Shown here: positions 8,028 through 16,636 of the stretch, in pieces
Position numbering within the stretch: position 1 is the stretch's first letter
Layout: every line of letters starts with the position of its first letter
Origin: Bacteroidales bacterium
Lineage (GTDB): Bacteria > Bacteroidota > Bacteroidia > Bacteroidales > UBA1715
DNA length: 42,877 nucleotides
Assembly: GCA_031286165.1 (NCBI GenBank)
Contig: JAITUU010000054.1
Span: forward strand, 1-42,877
Direction of reading: 5' to 3'
Translations under genes and position numbers: made by a program
The notes under the pieces: generated by a model
The model's database searches: none
What the model was told of the DNA's origin: nothing
Seen by the model: the letters and a program-made list of their open reading frames with translations, nothing else

Positions 8028-8453
8028 TTATTCCTCGTTTACAAACAAGTTATCTACGCCGTTTTCGGCAAATTCTTTTTCGTATTTGTCTATGAGCACT
8101 TGCTGCGCCGCTTGAAATTCTTTTGACGACATATCGTCCAATCCCTGTGCTTGCGCATCTCTATTTGCCAACTGAATAATGAGTTCTTCCCAAAAATTAT
8201 TTTCATCGTAGGTGTTGATTATATCATCACATTCGGCTTCAAATTCGGCAGTGGGAGCGTAGCCGCCAAGTTGTTTGTCAAATTCCACATCTTCGTCAAG
8301 CCCTGCATTGTAAGCGGCTTCGTACAATATGTTTCCCAATTCGGCTAATTCTTTTGAATCGTCGGAATTTCCATAGGCTTGTTTCATGTATTCGCCTATG
8401 TAGTAGGTTTCGAGTAGGGTTTGAAATTGGCGTTCGCTGAGTTCTATGTTCAT
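8028..8453 (-). CDS. Uncharacterised acidic protein
   Basis: The 141-residue product is not recognised. It is strongly acidic, with no signal peptide and no membrane segment. Predicted alpha-helical stretches include MNIELSERQFQTLLETYYIGEYMKQ-like sequence and QAAQQVLIDKYEKEFAENG. It sits between rng and rsgA on the same strand, 79 bases after the RNase G stop. Codon use resembles the neighbours, so it is probably a genuine resident cytoplasmic protein. Nothing visible indicates a function; an RNA or ribosome role would only be a guess from the neighbours. Confidence 0.75.
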   Translation of the reverse strand: MNIELSERQFQTLLETYYIGEYMKQAYGNSDDSKELAELGNILYEAAYNAGLDEDVEFDKQLGGYAPTAEFEAECDDIINTYDENNFWEELIIQLANRDAQAQGLDDMSSKEFQAAQQVLIDKYEKEFAENGVDNLFVNEE

Positions 8454-8495
8454 GGTTTAGGAATTAGGAGTTAGGTATAAGGTATTAGTCAATTA

Positions 8496-8532
8496 ATTAG
8501 CATATTAGCACATTGACACATTAGCACATTGA
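8496..8532 (-). repeat. 'tgctaat' repeat after the RNase G stop, copy 2
   Basis: Read on the minus strand, it gives CAATGTGCTAATGTGTCAAT followed by GTGCTAATATGCTAAT. It starts at the base after the RNase G stop codon, in sense orientation, as at 6953. Confidence 0.75.
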
Positions 8533-10086
8533 TTACAGTTCTATCAGATTGTTATGAGTATCGGTGAATTGGTAATCCAAGAAATTAAAATCGCTGCGTT
8601 GCACAATTTTGAGATGGCGGCAATATTTTAATTTCCAATAGAGGAGGGTCGAAAAAAATCCTTTGCTCAAATATCCGGCTATAATAGGGTGTACGTGGAG
8701 CACAATTTTTCCGTTGGGAACTTGTTTGCGGGTTTCTATGAGTCTGTCTTCTATTTGTGCAATGAGATTGATGCTTGGAATAATTTTTCCGGTGCCGTTG
8801 CAGGCAGGGCACACATCGCTGGTGTTAATATTTTGTTCGGGGCGCACGCGCTGACGGGTAATTTGCATCAGTCCGAATTTTGTGAGCGGCAAAATATTGT
8901 GGCGAGCGCGGTCTTGCGACATGGCTTCTTCTATTGTTTTTAAAAGATTCGTTCTGTTTTCACTTGTGCGCATATCTATAAAATCAATGATAATGATACC
9001 GCCCAAATCGCGCAGGCGAATTTGCCGTGCAATTTCTATGGCTGCCATGCAATTTACTTCAAAGGCATTCGATTCTTGATTTTGGTCGGATTTTGTGCGA
9101 TTGCCGCTGTTCACGTCTATCACGTGCAAGGCTTCGGTTTTTTCAATGATAATGTAAGCACCGTTTTTGAGCGGTACCACCCGGCTGAACGAACTTTTTA
9201 TTTGTTTTTCTACGCCAAACTGCTCAAAAATGGGCGGACCGGCGGTGTAGTGTTTCACAATACCGAGTTGTTCCGGTGCTATGGTGCGAATATATTCGCG
9301 AATATCTTTGCATAGCGCGGCATCGTTGGTTATAATGTTATTGAAATCGGGAGTAAAAATATCTCGCAATAGTGCTGAAACCTTACTCATTTCGGTGAGG
9401 AGCAGGTACGGTGCTTGTTTTTTTGAATCGCGTATGAGTTCTACCGCATCGTGCCATTTTTGCAACAATTCTTTGATTTCAAGTTCAATTTCGAGTGCAG
9501 TGGCACCTTCGGCTGCGGTGCGTATAATTACGCCGTAATTTTCGGGAGTGAAGGAGCGCACAATTTTGCGCAGGCGATTTTTTTCTTCGTTCGATTCTAT
9601 TTTTTGCGAAATAGAAATTTTTTCGGCAAAGGGAATGAGCACCATATTGCGTCCGGCTATGGAAATTTCGGCACTCAATCGCGGACCTTTGGTAGAAATA
9701 GGTTCTTTGGCTATTTGCACCAGAATATATTGTCCGGCGGTAATCACATCGGCTATGCCGCCGTTTTTATCTATAAGCGGCAGGCGTGGTTGTTTGTCGA
9801 AGGAAGTATTTTTTTTCGTAAGAATTTGCTCCAAAAAATTCGACATGGAACTAAACTGCGGACCCAAATCATGGTAGTGCAAAAAGGCATCTTTTTCGTA
9901 ACCCAAATTTACAAAGGCGGCATTCAAACCCGGAATAATTTTACGAACTTTTGCCAAATAAATATTTCCCACATCGAAACTTTCAACATCGGTTTGGGTA
10001 ATAGTGTATTCCAATAATTGCGAATTTTCGAGAAGTGCAATATCTATGTGTGTGTTCTCGCCACGTATAATTAGTTCTTTGCTCAC
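8533..10086 (-). CDS. rng: Ribonuclease G/E family endoribonuclease
   Basis: This is a single-strand-specific endoribonuclease for rRNA maturation and mRNA decay. The 517-residue protein starts with an S1-type domain (VGNIYLAKVRKIIPGLNAAF, VNLGYEKDAFLHYHDLG). The catalytic magnesium-site aspartates are visible in HVIDVNSGNRTKS and IIIIDFIDM, and the zinc-link CPACNGTGK follows. The length matches RNase G or the catalytic half of RNase E; there is no long scaffold tail. It lies downstream of the HU and COX24-like genes on the same strand, with a strong hairpin in the 106-base gap before it. Confidence 0.95.
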   Translation of the reverse strand: MSKELIIRGENTHIDIALLENSQLLEYTITQTDVESFDVGNIYLAKVRKIIPGLNAAFVNLGYEKDAFLHYHDLGPQFSSMSNFLEQILTKKNTSFDKQPRLPLIDKNGGIADVITAGQYILVQIAKEPISTKGPRLSAEISIAGRNMVLIPFAEKISISQKIESNEEKNRLRKIVRSFTPENYGVIIRTAAEGATALEIELEIKELLQKWHDAVELIRDSKKQAPYLLLTEMSKVSALLRDIFTPDFNNIITNDAALCKDIREYIRTIAPEQLGIVKHYTAGPPIFEQFGVEKQIKSSFSRVVPLKNGAYIIIEKTEALHVIDVNSGNRTKSDQNQESNAFEVNCMAAIEIARQIRLRDLGGIIIIDFIDMRTSENRTNLLKTIEEAMSQDRARHNILPLTKFGLMQITRQRVRPEQNINTSDVCPACNGTGKIIPSINLIAQIEDRLIETRKQVPNGKIVLHVHPIIAGYLSKGFFSTLLYWKLKYCRHLKIVQRSDFNFLDYQFTDTHNNLIEL

Positions 10087-10110
10087 GGCATGGATAGTTT
10101 ATGGTAGGGT

Positions 10111-10163
10111 AAATTGTAAATTATTAATCCTTTGTTGCACGAGCCACAAAGGATTAACAATTT
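10111..10163 (-). promoter_or_regulatory. 12-bp perfect hairpin in the leader of RNase G
   Basis: TTAATCCTTTGT (10124-10135) pairs exactly with ACAAAGGATTAA (10146-10157). AAATTG (10111-10116) can pair with CAATTT (10158-10163) at the base. No T-run follows on the minus strand, so it is not an obvious terminator for that direction. Its place, 25-77 bases before the start codon, suits a leader regulatory element. Confidence 0.6.
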
Positions 10164-10192
10164 GTTTTTTTGAAAAGAAAGTAAGAAAATGC

Positions 10193-10282
10193 TTATTTCT
10201 TTTTATGACGATTTTTTCTTAGTCGTTTTTTTCTTTTGTGAGTCGCCATTTTATGACGTTTACGTTTTTTTCCGCTTGGCAT
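10193..10282 (-). CDS. 29-aa basic ribosomal protein, AURKAIP1/COX24 (mS38-like) domain
   Basis: A 29-residue ORF reads MPSGKKRKRHKMATHKRKKR and continues with Lys, Arg, Asn and His to its stop at 10193. It matches from memory the tiny COX24/AURKAIP1-domain protein found in Bacteroidetes, related to mitochondrial ribosomal protein mS38. Nearly two thirds of the residues are Lys, Arg or His, fitting an rRNA-binding extension. Unusually for this phylum it has a perfect AGGAGG eight bases before the ATG (complement at 10291-10296). The position between the HU gene and rng is conserved in the phylum as far as I recall. Confidence 0.9.
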   Translation of the reverse strand: MPSGKKRKRHKMATHKRKKRLRKNRHKKK

Positions 10283-10301
10283 CGTTTTATCCTCCTAAAT
10301 A

Positions 10302-10586
10302 TTATTTTTTAATTGATTTTACTCCTGCTACAAATGTTTTTGCCGGTTTGAAAGCCGGTATATTGTGTGCCGGTATTATGATTGTAGTGTTTTTTGAAAT
10401 ATTACGTGCTGTTTTTTCTGCGCGTTTTTTTACAATAAAACTACCGAATCCTCTGAAATACACATTATCGCCTGCTTTGAGAGCATCTTTAATTGTATCC
10501 ATTGACACCTCCAATGTTTTTTGAATAATTACTTTTTCAATTCCGGTTTTTTTTGAAACTTCGTTTACAATATCCGCTTTTGTCAT
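10302..10586 (-). CDS. HU family DNA-binding protein
   Basis: A 94-residue histone-like protein that bends DNA and compacts the nucleoid. The signature is complete: N-terminal helices MTKADIVNEVSKKTG, the turn GDNVYFRGFGSFIVKKRAEKTARN, and the beta-arm end IIIPAHNIPAFKPAKTF. The start is at ATG 10586. A predicted promoter lies at 10644-10651 and the COX24-like gene begins 19 bases after the stop, so both are probably on one mRNA. Confidence 0.96.
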   Translation of the reverse strand: MTKADIVNEVSKKTGIEKVIIQKTLEVSMDTIKDALKAGDNVYFRGFGSFIVKKRAEKTARNISKNTTIIIPAHNIPAFKPAKTFVAGVKSIKK

Positions 10587-10643
10587 TTTTATTATAATTT
10601 AATTAACCACTTAATGTATTGTTTTGCCTTTTGTTAGGGAGTG

Positions 10644-10651
10644 CAAATATA
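10644..10651 (-). promoter_or_regulatory. Predicted -7 promoter element of the HU gene
   Basis: On the minus strand TATATTTG matches TAnnTTTG, 57 bases upstream of the HU start. No well-spaced -33 element is visible. Confidence 0.5.
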
Positions 10652-10691
10652 GCATTTTTTTGTAATCAAAACTTTTTTAGTGGAAAAATTT

Positions 10692-11429
10692 TTAATGCAA
10701 AATTTCGTTATCGCCTTTTTCTCGTGCTTCGTTCAAACAGTTGATATTATTCACGCGCGGCGAACGAATGATGGCAAGTTTAAAGCGCACGGTGTCGCCA
10801 AGTATCACTTGATGCGCCGCGTCTTTGTAAAACATTAGTTCGGCTTCATAAATTCCCGATGCAAGCATTTTCGATTCTACTATGGTAGTATTTTCGGTGC
10901 GAAGTATCAATCCATTGAAAACTCCATTTTGATTATCGTAATTATAGAGAGTAAGAATTTTCGATGTATCGCGCGGCACTCGTATATTCATTACACTATT
11001 GGGAAATTGACTAATGCCGTCTATGTATAAAAAGTCATTCAAACTTTTACCGCCGGTGGTGTTATATTCCGTATCGGGATTTTTGCGGCACACGCAAGGT
11101 TGCTCGGCACTGCGCTCCGCTTGGCGATATATTGCAAAGGTATCGCGGGCTTGCTGTGCGGTACACAAAAGCAGGTTTGAGTATTTTTTATACGGCTCCA
11201 CCCACGAGTGATTCATATACACGAAAGAATCGCAGAAATTGTAATTACGCGGCGTAAACACCGGATACACCGTGATAGTGCCATCGCCCGAAGTGGCGTT
11301 CGGGTCTATTACAAATTTTTGAATGATAATATCTTCTGCCGTGCAGTTAATACAAGTTTCATCTTTTATACAAGATGTTGTAAATGCTACTATCGCCGCT
11401 ATAATTGTGAGAAAATGTAAATGTTTCAT
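10692..11429 (-). CDS. Uncharacterised lipoprotein
   Basis: The 245-residue product begins MKHLHFLTIIAAIVAFTTSC, a signal peptide ending in a lipobox with Cys20. The acceptor is followed by IKDETCINC, not the usual surface-export signal. The mature part is beta-rich with many Thr, Asn and Asp. It has several cysteines (CINC, CDSF, CTAQQ, CVCRK, CLNEA) that could form disulfides. It belongs to no family I recognise. A TATTTTTG promoter element lies at 11463-11470, so it is probably transcribed alone. It is probably anchored in the periplasm or outer membrane. Confidence 0.75.
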   Translation of the reverse strand: MKHLHFLTIIAAIVAFTTSCIKDETCINCTAEDIIIQKFVIDPNATSGDGTITVYPVFTPRNYNFCDSFVYMNHSWVEPYKKYSNLLLCTAQQARDTFAIYRQAERSAEQPCVCRKNPDTEYNTTGGKSLNDFLYIDGISQFPNSVMNIRVPRDTSKILTLYNYDNQNGVFNGLILRTENTTIVESKMLASGIYEAELMFYKDAAHQVILGDTVRFKLAIIRSPRVNNINCLNEAREKGDNEILH

Positions 11430-11462
11430 AGTATGTAAAGTTTATAATTTTTTCAGCAAACA

Positions 11463-11470
11463 CAAAAATA
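11463..11470 (-). promoter_or_regulatory. Predicted -7 promoter element of the lipoprotein gene
   Basis: On the minus strand TATTTTTG matches TAnnTTTG, 33 bases upstream of the start codon. Confidence 0.45.
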
Positions 11471-11514
11471 CAATAAATAAGTTATATTACGTATTTTTTT
11501 GTGAAAAATTTCAT

Positions 11515-11550
11515 AAAAAAAGGCGAAATTTATCATTTCGCCCATTTTTT
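11515..11550 (-). terminator. Terminator after the PpiD-like gene
   Basis: GGCGAAAT (11522-11529) pairs perfectly with ATTTCGCC (11535-11542), with A and T runs on both sides. It lies 33 bases after the stop of the 11576-13696 gene and could work in either direction. Confidence 0.8.
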
Positions 11551-11575
11551 TATTTTTTAGTGTACGTTCTTTTGA

Positions 11576-13696
11576 TTAAAAGAAGTTTATGCGGTAATCG
11601 TGAATATCGGCTTTGTCGCGCAAAATAGTCATAATGGCACTGCGGAGTGCACTTTCGCGGCGCATAAGCAGTATATTTCGTTCTACAGCCACATTGCCTG
11701 CTTCTTCAATAACAATTTCGGTAGGTACTATAATGAACACGCCGTTGCTGCCCTCAATAGGTGCCGAAAGTTGCTCTACATTCAAAATACTTGCTGTGGC
11801 AAATACTTTTGGTTCAAATCCTATTTGTATGCTCGATTGTTGTGCAAAGGTAGTATTTGGCAGTGTGTCGATGCTAAGATTTAATTTTGCGGCAATATCT
11901 TGAATGGTGGTATTGGCGTTGATAAAGGCTAATTGTTGGCGAATGAGAGCGATTTTTTTCTCGCGCACCACTTCGGCTCGCAGTTGTTCTTTCACTTGCT
12001 CGAAAGTCATAATGCCTTTTTCGTGAATTTCGGTGATTACGGCTACTACATATTTATCGCCGAGTTCAAAAATATCGGACACGGTATTTTTATTTTCTTT
12101 ATTTTGGAATGCCCAGCGAATAATGGCACGCGAATCGGCTATACCGGGCAGTGAACGTTGATTTTCAAATACGGTAGCACTTCGTTTGATAATGGTATTT
12201 GATTGCTCTATCGTAGCATTGAATTGGTCTAAGGTACGATTTTCCGATACAAAATTGAGTGCTTCTTTTTTGATTGTGCGGCGAGTTTCTGCCGAAGGCA
12301 CAATGGCGCGAGCCATAGTTTGCACCTGTACCACTTTTGATTTTGGACCTTGTGCAAGGATTTCTATAATATGAATACCATATTGCGAAGGCGCAAGATA
12401 GAATTTACCTTTTTCGCCAAAGAAACTCGAATCTTGGAAGGCTTGCACCATTTGCCCTCTTTGGAACCAATCAATCAAACCGCCTTGTGCAATAGAGCCG
12501 CTGTCGGCAGAATATTGCCTTACCAAATCCTCAAAGTTTGCACCTTTTTGTAACAGTGCTTTCAAACTATCGGCTTTGTCCATACTTGCATTGGCTCCTG
12601 CCAAAAGTATATGACGCACTTTTGCAGAATCGGCAGACATACGAATGTCGGAAATTTTTGCAACTTTGAACATGTTACCGTCCATAAACACGGGCGTAAT
12701 ATCGCCTTTTTTACCGCCGAAGGCAAAACTATCGAGCACGGGCGATAATTCTCCTTTTTTGAAATAGGTAGGATTGAATTTAATGTCGGAATTTAAGTTA
12801 AGGAAGGCAGCATCGTTTTTCGCATTTTTGAAATCCTGCGATTTATCTTCCAGCGTTTGACGAATTTTCTCAACATCGGCAGCGGTAGGCTGCACATCGA
12901 ACACTACGTATGAAAGCGCAATATTTGCTTCTTGTTCATATTGTTTTTTGTGTTTCACCGTTTCGTAGAATGCTTTCAAATCGGCATCGCTAACTTCCAC
13001 TTTATCGTCCGGAATAGAATTGAATGGAATTTGAACGCTCAAAATAGTGGTTTTGCGCGAACGCTCAGCGATTGATTGCTCTGCCTCCAACGTGGTTACA
13101 TACATTGATTTTGCAACTAAGGTTACAAGTTTTTCTTTCACGCGCGATTGGTGCAGGCGTTTTTCAAAATCCACCCAATAGGAATAAATTTGCGGATTAT
13201 TTTCGCGCAAATTGGGTAAATTTTGCAAAAATCCTATTACATACTGACGGTCAAACTGCCCTGTTTCGGGATTTGAAAAGTTTTGAATTACTTCTTGGTC
13301 TATATTTTCGCCCATAATGGCATCTTCAAATTCTTCGGACGAGATACCATATATATTGAACCGTTCATTGAACACTCCCAAACCTAATTGACGCGCTTTG
13401 TTTTCCACCAACTGTGCATCTACAAATTCTTGCCACGCGCTGCTATACACCATATCCATCAAGTAGGGATTGTTCGCTACGTTCGGATTTTGGCGATAGC
13501 GTGCTTCCATTTGCTCCTGCACGCGATAATATGTTTCATACGTATATTCTTCATCGTTGATTTCCGCTATCACATCTTTGGGCTGTTTGCTGAAAATTGA
13601 AGAATCTAAACCGGTAATAATAAATGCTAATAATGCAATTCCAATAAATAAGGTAATTAAACCCGATTTGTTGCGAAGTTTTTGTATTGCTGCCAT
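11576..13696 (-). CDS. PpiD/SurA-type periplasmic peptidyl-prolyl isomerase and chaperone
   Basis: The 706-residue protein has one N-terminal membrane anchor (SGLITLFIGIALLAFIITGLD). An N-terminal SurA-like chaperone region follows (VIAEINDEEYTYETYYRVQEQ). A parvulin-type rotamase domain lies around 365-470 (RHILLAG, ALLQKGANFEDLVRQYSADS, GGLIDWFQRGQMV, SQYGIHIIEI). Anchored parvulins of this kind help outer membrane and secreted proteins fold. The order of anchor, chaperone and rotamase matches PpiD. It has its own promoter and terminator. Confidence 0.9.
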   Translation of the reverse strand: MAAIQKLRNKSGLITLFIGIALLAFIITGLDSSIFSKQPKDVIAEINDEEYTYETYYRVQEQMEARYRQNPNVANNPYLMDMVYSSAWQEFVDAQLVENKARQLGLGVFNERFNIYGISSEEFEDAIMGENIDQEVIQNFSNPETGQFDRQYVIGFLQNLPNLRENNPQIYSYWVDFEKRLHQSRVKEKLVTLVAKSMYVTTLEAEQSIAERSRKTTILSVQIPFNSIPDDKVEVSDADLKAFYETVKHKKQYEQEANIALSYVVFDVQPTAADVEKIRQTLEDKSQDFKNAKNDAAFLNLNSDIKFNPTYFKKGELSPVLDSFAFGGKKGDITPVFMDGNMFKVAKISDIRMSADSAKVRHILLAGANASMDKADSLKALLQKGANFEDLVRQYSADSGSIAQGGLIDWFQRGQMVQAFQDSSFFGEKGKFYLAPSQYGIHIIEILAQGPKSKVVQVQTMARAIVPSAETRRTIKKEALNFVSENRTLDQFNATIEQSNTIIKRSATVFENQRSLPGIADSRAIIRWAFQNKENKNTVSDIFELGDKYVVAVITEIHEKGIMTFEQVKEQLRAEVVREKKIALIRQQLAFINANTTIQDIAAKLNLSIDTLPNTTFAQQSSIQIGFEPKVFATASILNVEQLSAPIEGSNGVFIIVPTEIVIEEAGNVAVERNILLMRRESALRSAIMTILRDKADIHDYRINFF

Positions 13697-13729
13697 TGTT
13701 TTTTATATGTTTTTTTTAAATTTTGACTG

Positions 13730-13737
13730 CAAAGATA
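13730..13737 (-). promoter_or_regulatory. Predicted -7 promoter element of the PpiD-like gene
   Basis: On the minus strand TATCTTTG matches TAnnTTTG, 33 bases before the start codon. Confidence 0.5.
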
Positions 13738-13995
13738 TAAAAAAACACAAACGATATACGTTTCTCTCCGGTTTTTCTGTTTTTTTGATTTTTTTTTGTA
13801 AGTGAGAAACTGTAAGTTGTAATAGATTTATGATTACAAATTGAAACTAAAACCGATTTTTTGCATTGCTTTTTTCTATCAAACAGAGTATTATTTGTTC
13901 GATTATTATTGAAATATAAATTCTATAAAAAAACACCCACTAAAAAATAAAATTTCTATTTTGTGCTGTTGTGCTGAAATTGTAAAGATAGAAGA
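13738..13995. other. Intergenic region between divergent genes
   Basis: This AT-rich stretch separates the PpiD-like gene (-) from glnN (+). I see no ORF, repeat or strong hairpin in it, apart from the promoter elements annotated at its two ends. Confidence 0.5.
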
Positions 13996-14028
13996 TTGTC
14001 TGTTTTTCTATCAAAATGTCAATCTTTG
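13996..14028 (+). promoter_or_regulatory. Possible promoter of glnN
   Basis: TTG at 13996-13998 and AATCTTTG at 14021-14028 are 22 bases apart. The -7 box deviates in the first base from TAnnTTTG. This gives a leader of about 55 bases before ATG 14091. I found no sigma-54 type box. Confidence 0.4.
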
Positions 14029-14090
14029 CAGCGTAAATAAAAAATTAGAAACCAAAAAGTAAAAAAAAGAATACTTAAAACAATTAGAAT

Positions 14091-16277
14091 ATGAATTCAC
14101 TCCGTTTCGAGCTTCTCCGCGAGGCTCTTGGGCGCAAAGCCGTGCAAGTAAATAGTGAAAATCGTCCGGCTGACGAGTACGCTAAATATGTGTTCAACCG
14201 CGAAAAGATGCAAAAGTATCTTTCTAAGTACACCTACAAAGCCCTCACCGAATCTATCGACAAAGGCTTGCCTTTGGACCGTTCGATTGCCGATGGCGTG
14301 GCTACCGGTATGAAACAGTGGGCTATTGAATTGGGTGCTACTCACTATACACACTGGTTTCAACCCCTCACCGGCGGTACTGCCGAAAAACACGATGCCT
14401 TTATTGAACCTACCGGCAATGGCAACGTGCTCGAAGAATTTTCGGGAAAACTCCTTGTACAACAAGAACCGGACGCTTCTTCGTTCCCGAACGGCGGTCT
14501 GCGCAATACCTTCGAGGCACGCGGTTACTCGGCTTGGGACCCTTCTTCTCCTGCCTTCGTAGTGGGCGATACCCTTTGTATTCCTACCGTGTTTATTTCG
14601 TACACCGGCGAAGCACTCGACTACAAAACACCACTTTTGCGCTCTACAAACGCCCTCAACAAAGCGGCTACCGCAGTGTGCAACTATTTCGATGAAAACG
14701 TACAAAAAGTTATCTCATACTTGGGTTGGGAACAAGAATATTTCTTGGTAGATGACGCCCTTTATGCCGCTCGCCACGACTTGGTTATGACCGGACGTAC
14801 CCTTATGGGACACGAAAGTGCCAAAAACCAACAGTTGGAAGACCACTATTTTGGTGCTATTCCTACCCGCGTGTTGGCTTTCATGACCGATTTGGAAAAT
14901 GAATGTTTGAAACTCGGTATTCCGGTAAAAACCCGCCACAACGAGGTTGCGCCGAACCAATTCGAGTTGGCTCCCGTATATGAGGAAATCAACCTTGCCA
15001 ACGACCACAACCTATTGTTGATGTCGGTAATGAAAAAAGTGGCTCGCCGCCACAACTTCCGCGTACTTTTGCACGAAAAACCATTCAAAGGCGTGAACGG
15101 TAGCGGTAAACACAACAACTGGAGTATGGGTACCGACACCGGCGTAAACCTTTTCTCTCCGGGCAAAAATGCCGTAGAAAACCTCCAATTCATTACCTTC
15201 TTGGTAAACACCATGATGGCGGTGTACAAACACAACGGATTGCTCAAAGCATCTATCTCATCGGCTACCAACGCACACCGCTTGGGCGCAAACGAGGCTC
15301 CGCCGGCAATCGTTTCTACCTTCTTAGGAAAACAAATCAGCGAAGTGCTCGACAAATTGGAAAAAGCAAGCGCAGACGATGTAATTCATTTTGACGAAAA
15401 ATCGGCTCTCCGCTTGGGTGTGGCTCACCTTCCGGAAGTACTTTTGGACAATACCGACCGTAACCGTACCTCACCGTTTGCCTTCACCGGAAACCGTTTC
15501 GAGTTCCGCGCCGTAGGTTCTTCTGCCAACTGTGCCGATGCTATGCTTACGCTCAACACCGCCGTTGCTTCACAATTAGCACAATTCAAAGTAGAGGTAG
15601 ATTCGTTGATAGAAGACAAAATGCCGAAAGAAAAAGCAATCGTTACCGTAGTTAAATCGTTGATTTCTAAATGTAAAGCCATTCACTTTGAAGGAAACGG
15701 ATACAGCGATGAGTGGAAAGCCGAAGCCGCAAAACGCGGATTGGACTGCGAAACCAGCGTACCGGTGATTTTCGACAACTACTTGAAACCCGAAAGTTTG
15801 GCAATCTTTGAAAACTGCGGAGTACTCAGCCACGCCGAAGTAGAAAGCCGTTGCGAAGTGAAATGGGAAACATACACCAAAAAAATCCAAATCGAAAGCC
15901 GCGTATTGGGCGACTTGGCAATGAACCACATAGTACCTGTGGCATCGGGCTACCGCGCTGTGTTGCTCGACAACGTGTTCAAACTCGGAAGCGTGTTCTC
16001 AAAAGACGAAACCGAAACCATGAGCCGTCAAGACAAACGCATTATCAAAGAAATCAGCACCCATATCGACTTTATTACCGAACAAGTGGAAGCAATGATT
16101 GAAGCACGCAGCAAAGCAAATGCCATAGCCGCCGAACGCGAAAAAGCAATCGCCTACCACGACAAAGTGGTGCCAATGATGGAAGAAATCCGCAGCCACA
16201 TCGACAAACTCGAACTGATTGTAGATGACCGTATGTGGACACTTCCTAAATACCGCGAATTGTTGTTTATTCGATAA
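14091..16277 (+). CDS. glnN: Glutamine synthetase type III
   Basis: GlnN joins glutamate and ammonia to glutamine using ATP. The 728-residue length is normal for type III, which forms double-ring dodecamers and is the main form in Bacteroidales. Diagnostic stretches are HWFQPLTGGTAEKHD, GRTLMGHESAKNQQLEDHYF, RHNEVAPNQFELAP, LLHEKPFKGVNGSGKHNNWS and NRTSPFAFTGNRFEFRAVGSS. Codon choice differs from most neighbours (many AAC, TTC, GAC and CAC codons), which is expected for a very highly expressed gene. It stands alone, about 6 kb from the PII-Amt-NadE-AsnA block it should work with. Confidence 0.97.
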   Translation: MNSLRFELLREALGRKAVQVNSENRPADEYAKYVFNREKMQKYLSKYTYKALTESIDKGLPLDRSIADGVATGMKQWAIELGATHYTHWFQPLTGGTAEKHDAFIEPTGNGNVLEEFSGKLLVQQEPDASSFPNGGLRNTFEARGYSAWDPSSPAFVVGDTLCIPTVFISYTGEALDYKTPLLRSTNALNKAATAVCNYFDENVQKVISYLGWEQEYFLVDDALYAARHDLVMTGRTLMGHESAKNQQLEDHYFGAIPTRVLAFMTDLENECLKLGIPVKTRHNEVAPNQFELAPVYEEINLANDHNLLLMSVMKKVARRHNFRVLLHEKPFKGVNGSGKHNNWSMGTDTGVNLFSPGKNAVENLQFITFLVNTMMAVYKHNGLLKASISSATNAHRLGANEAPPAIVSTFLGKQISEVLDKLEKASADDVIHFDEKSALRLGVAHLPEVLLDNTDRNRTSPFAFTGNRFEFRAVGSSANCADAMLTLNTAVASQLAQFKVEVDSLIEDKMPKEKAIVTVVKSLISKCKAIHFEGNGYSDEWKAEAAKRGLDCETSVPVIFDNYLKPESLAIFENCGVLSHAEVESRCEVKWETYTKKIQIESRVLGDLAMNHIVPVASGYRAVLLDNVFKLGSVFSKDETETMSRQDKRIIKEISTHIDFITEQVEAMIEARSKANAIAAEREKAIAYHDKVVPMMEEIRSHIDKLELIVDDRMWTLPKYRELLFIR

Positions 16278-16287
16278 GAACATTTGT

Positions 16288-16311
16288 AACAAGGGGGCAT
16301 GCCCCCTTGTT
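16288..16311. repeat. 24-bp palindrome after glnN, copy 2 of 3
   Basis: The core CAAGGGGGCATGCCCCCTTG (16290-16309) is identical to 1634-1653, with two further pairs on each side. It begins 11 bases after the glnN stop and a terminator follows at 16322. Confidence 0.9.
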
Positions 16312-16321
16312 AATAACAGAG

Positions 16322-16359
16322 AAAACCGCTCCGATAGCAATGTTGGGGCGGTTTTTTTT
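16322..16359 (+). terminator. Terminator of glnN
   Basis: AACCGCTCC (16324-16332) pairs with GGGGCGGTT (16345-16353), one G-T pair, followed by a run of eight T. Confidence 0.85.
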
Positions 16360-16636
16360 GTGGTTTTTTACCGCGAATTGCACGAATGAGCATGAATTTT
16401 TACAAACTATTTTTTCGTGCGAATCAGTGTAAATAGTGCCGGATATTTTCTATCTTTGCGCCTAAATCGTCTGAATCAGGATTTACAGGATTAAAAGATA
16501 TGCAGGATTTTTTTCAGTAATCATGAAAATCCTAAAATTCGGAAAATCCTGATTCTGACAATAATTTAAAACGCATTTAAAGAAACAGAAAAACAAATTT
16601 TAAACATACTTTAATTTGAGCTAACGCTCTTATTCT
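16360..16636. repeat. Intergenic region with two inverted repeats
   Basis: GTCTGAATCAGGATTT (16469-16484) is mirrored by AAAATCCTGATTCTGAC (16543-16559). A weaker pair is GCACGAA (16380-16386) with TTCGTGC (16414-16420). TATCTTTG at 16451-16458 fits a -7 promoter element but lies 380 bases before the next start codon. No ORF is seen. Confidence 0.65.

Noticed and set aside
9451..10017. Plus-strand frame of 188 codons
   Set aside because: Antisense to RNase G; no start context and no family resemblance.
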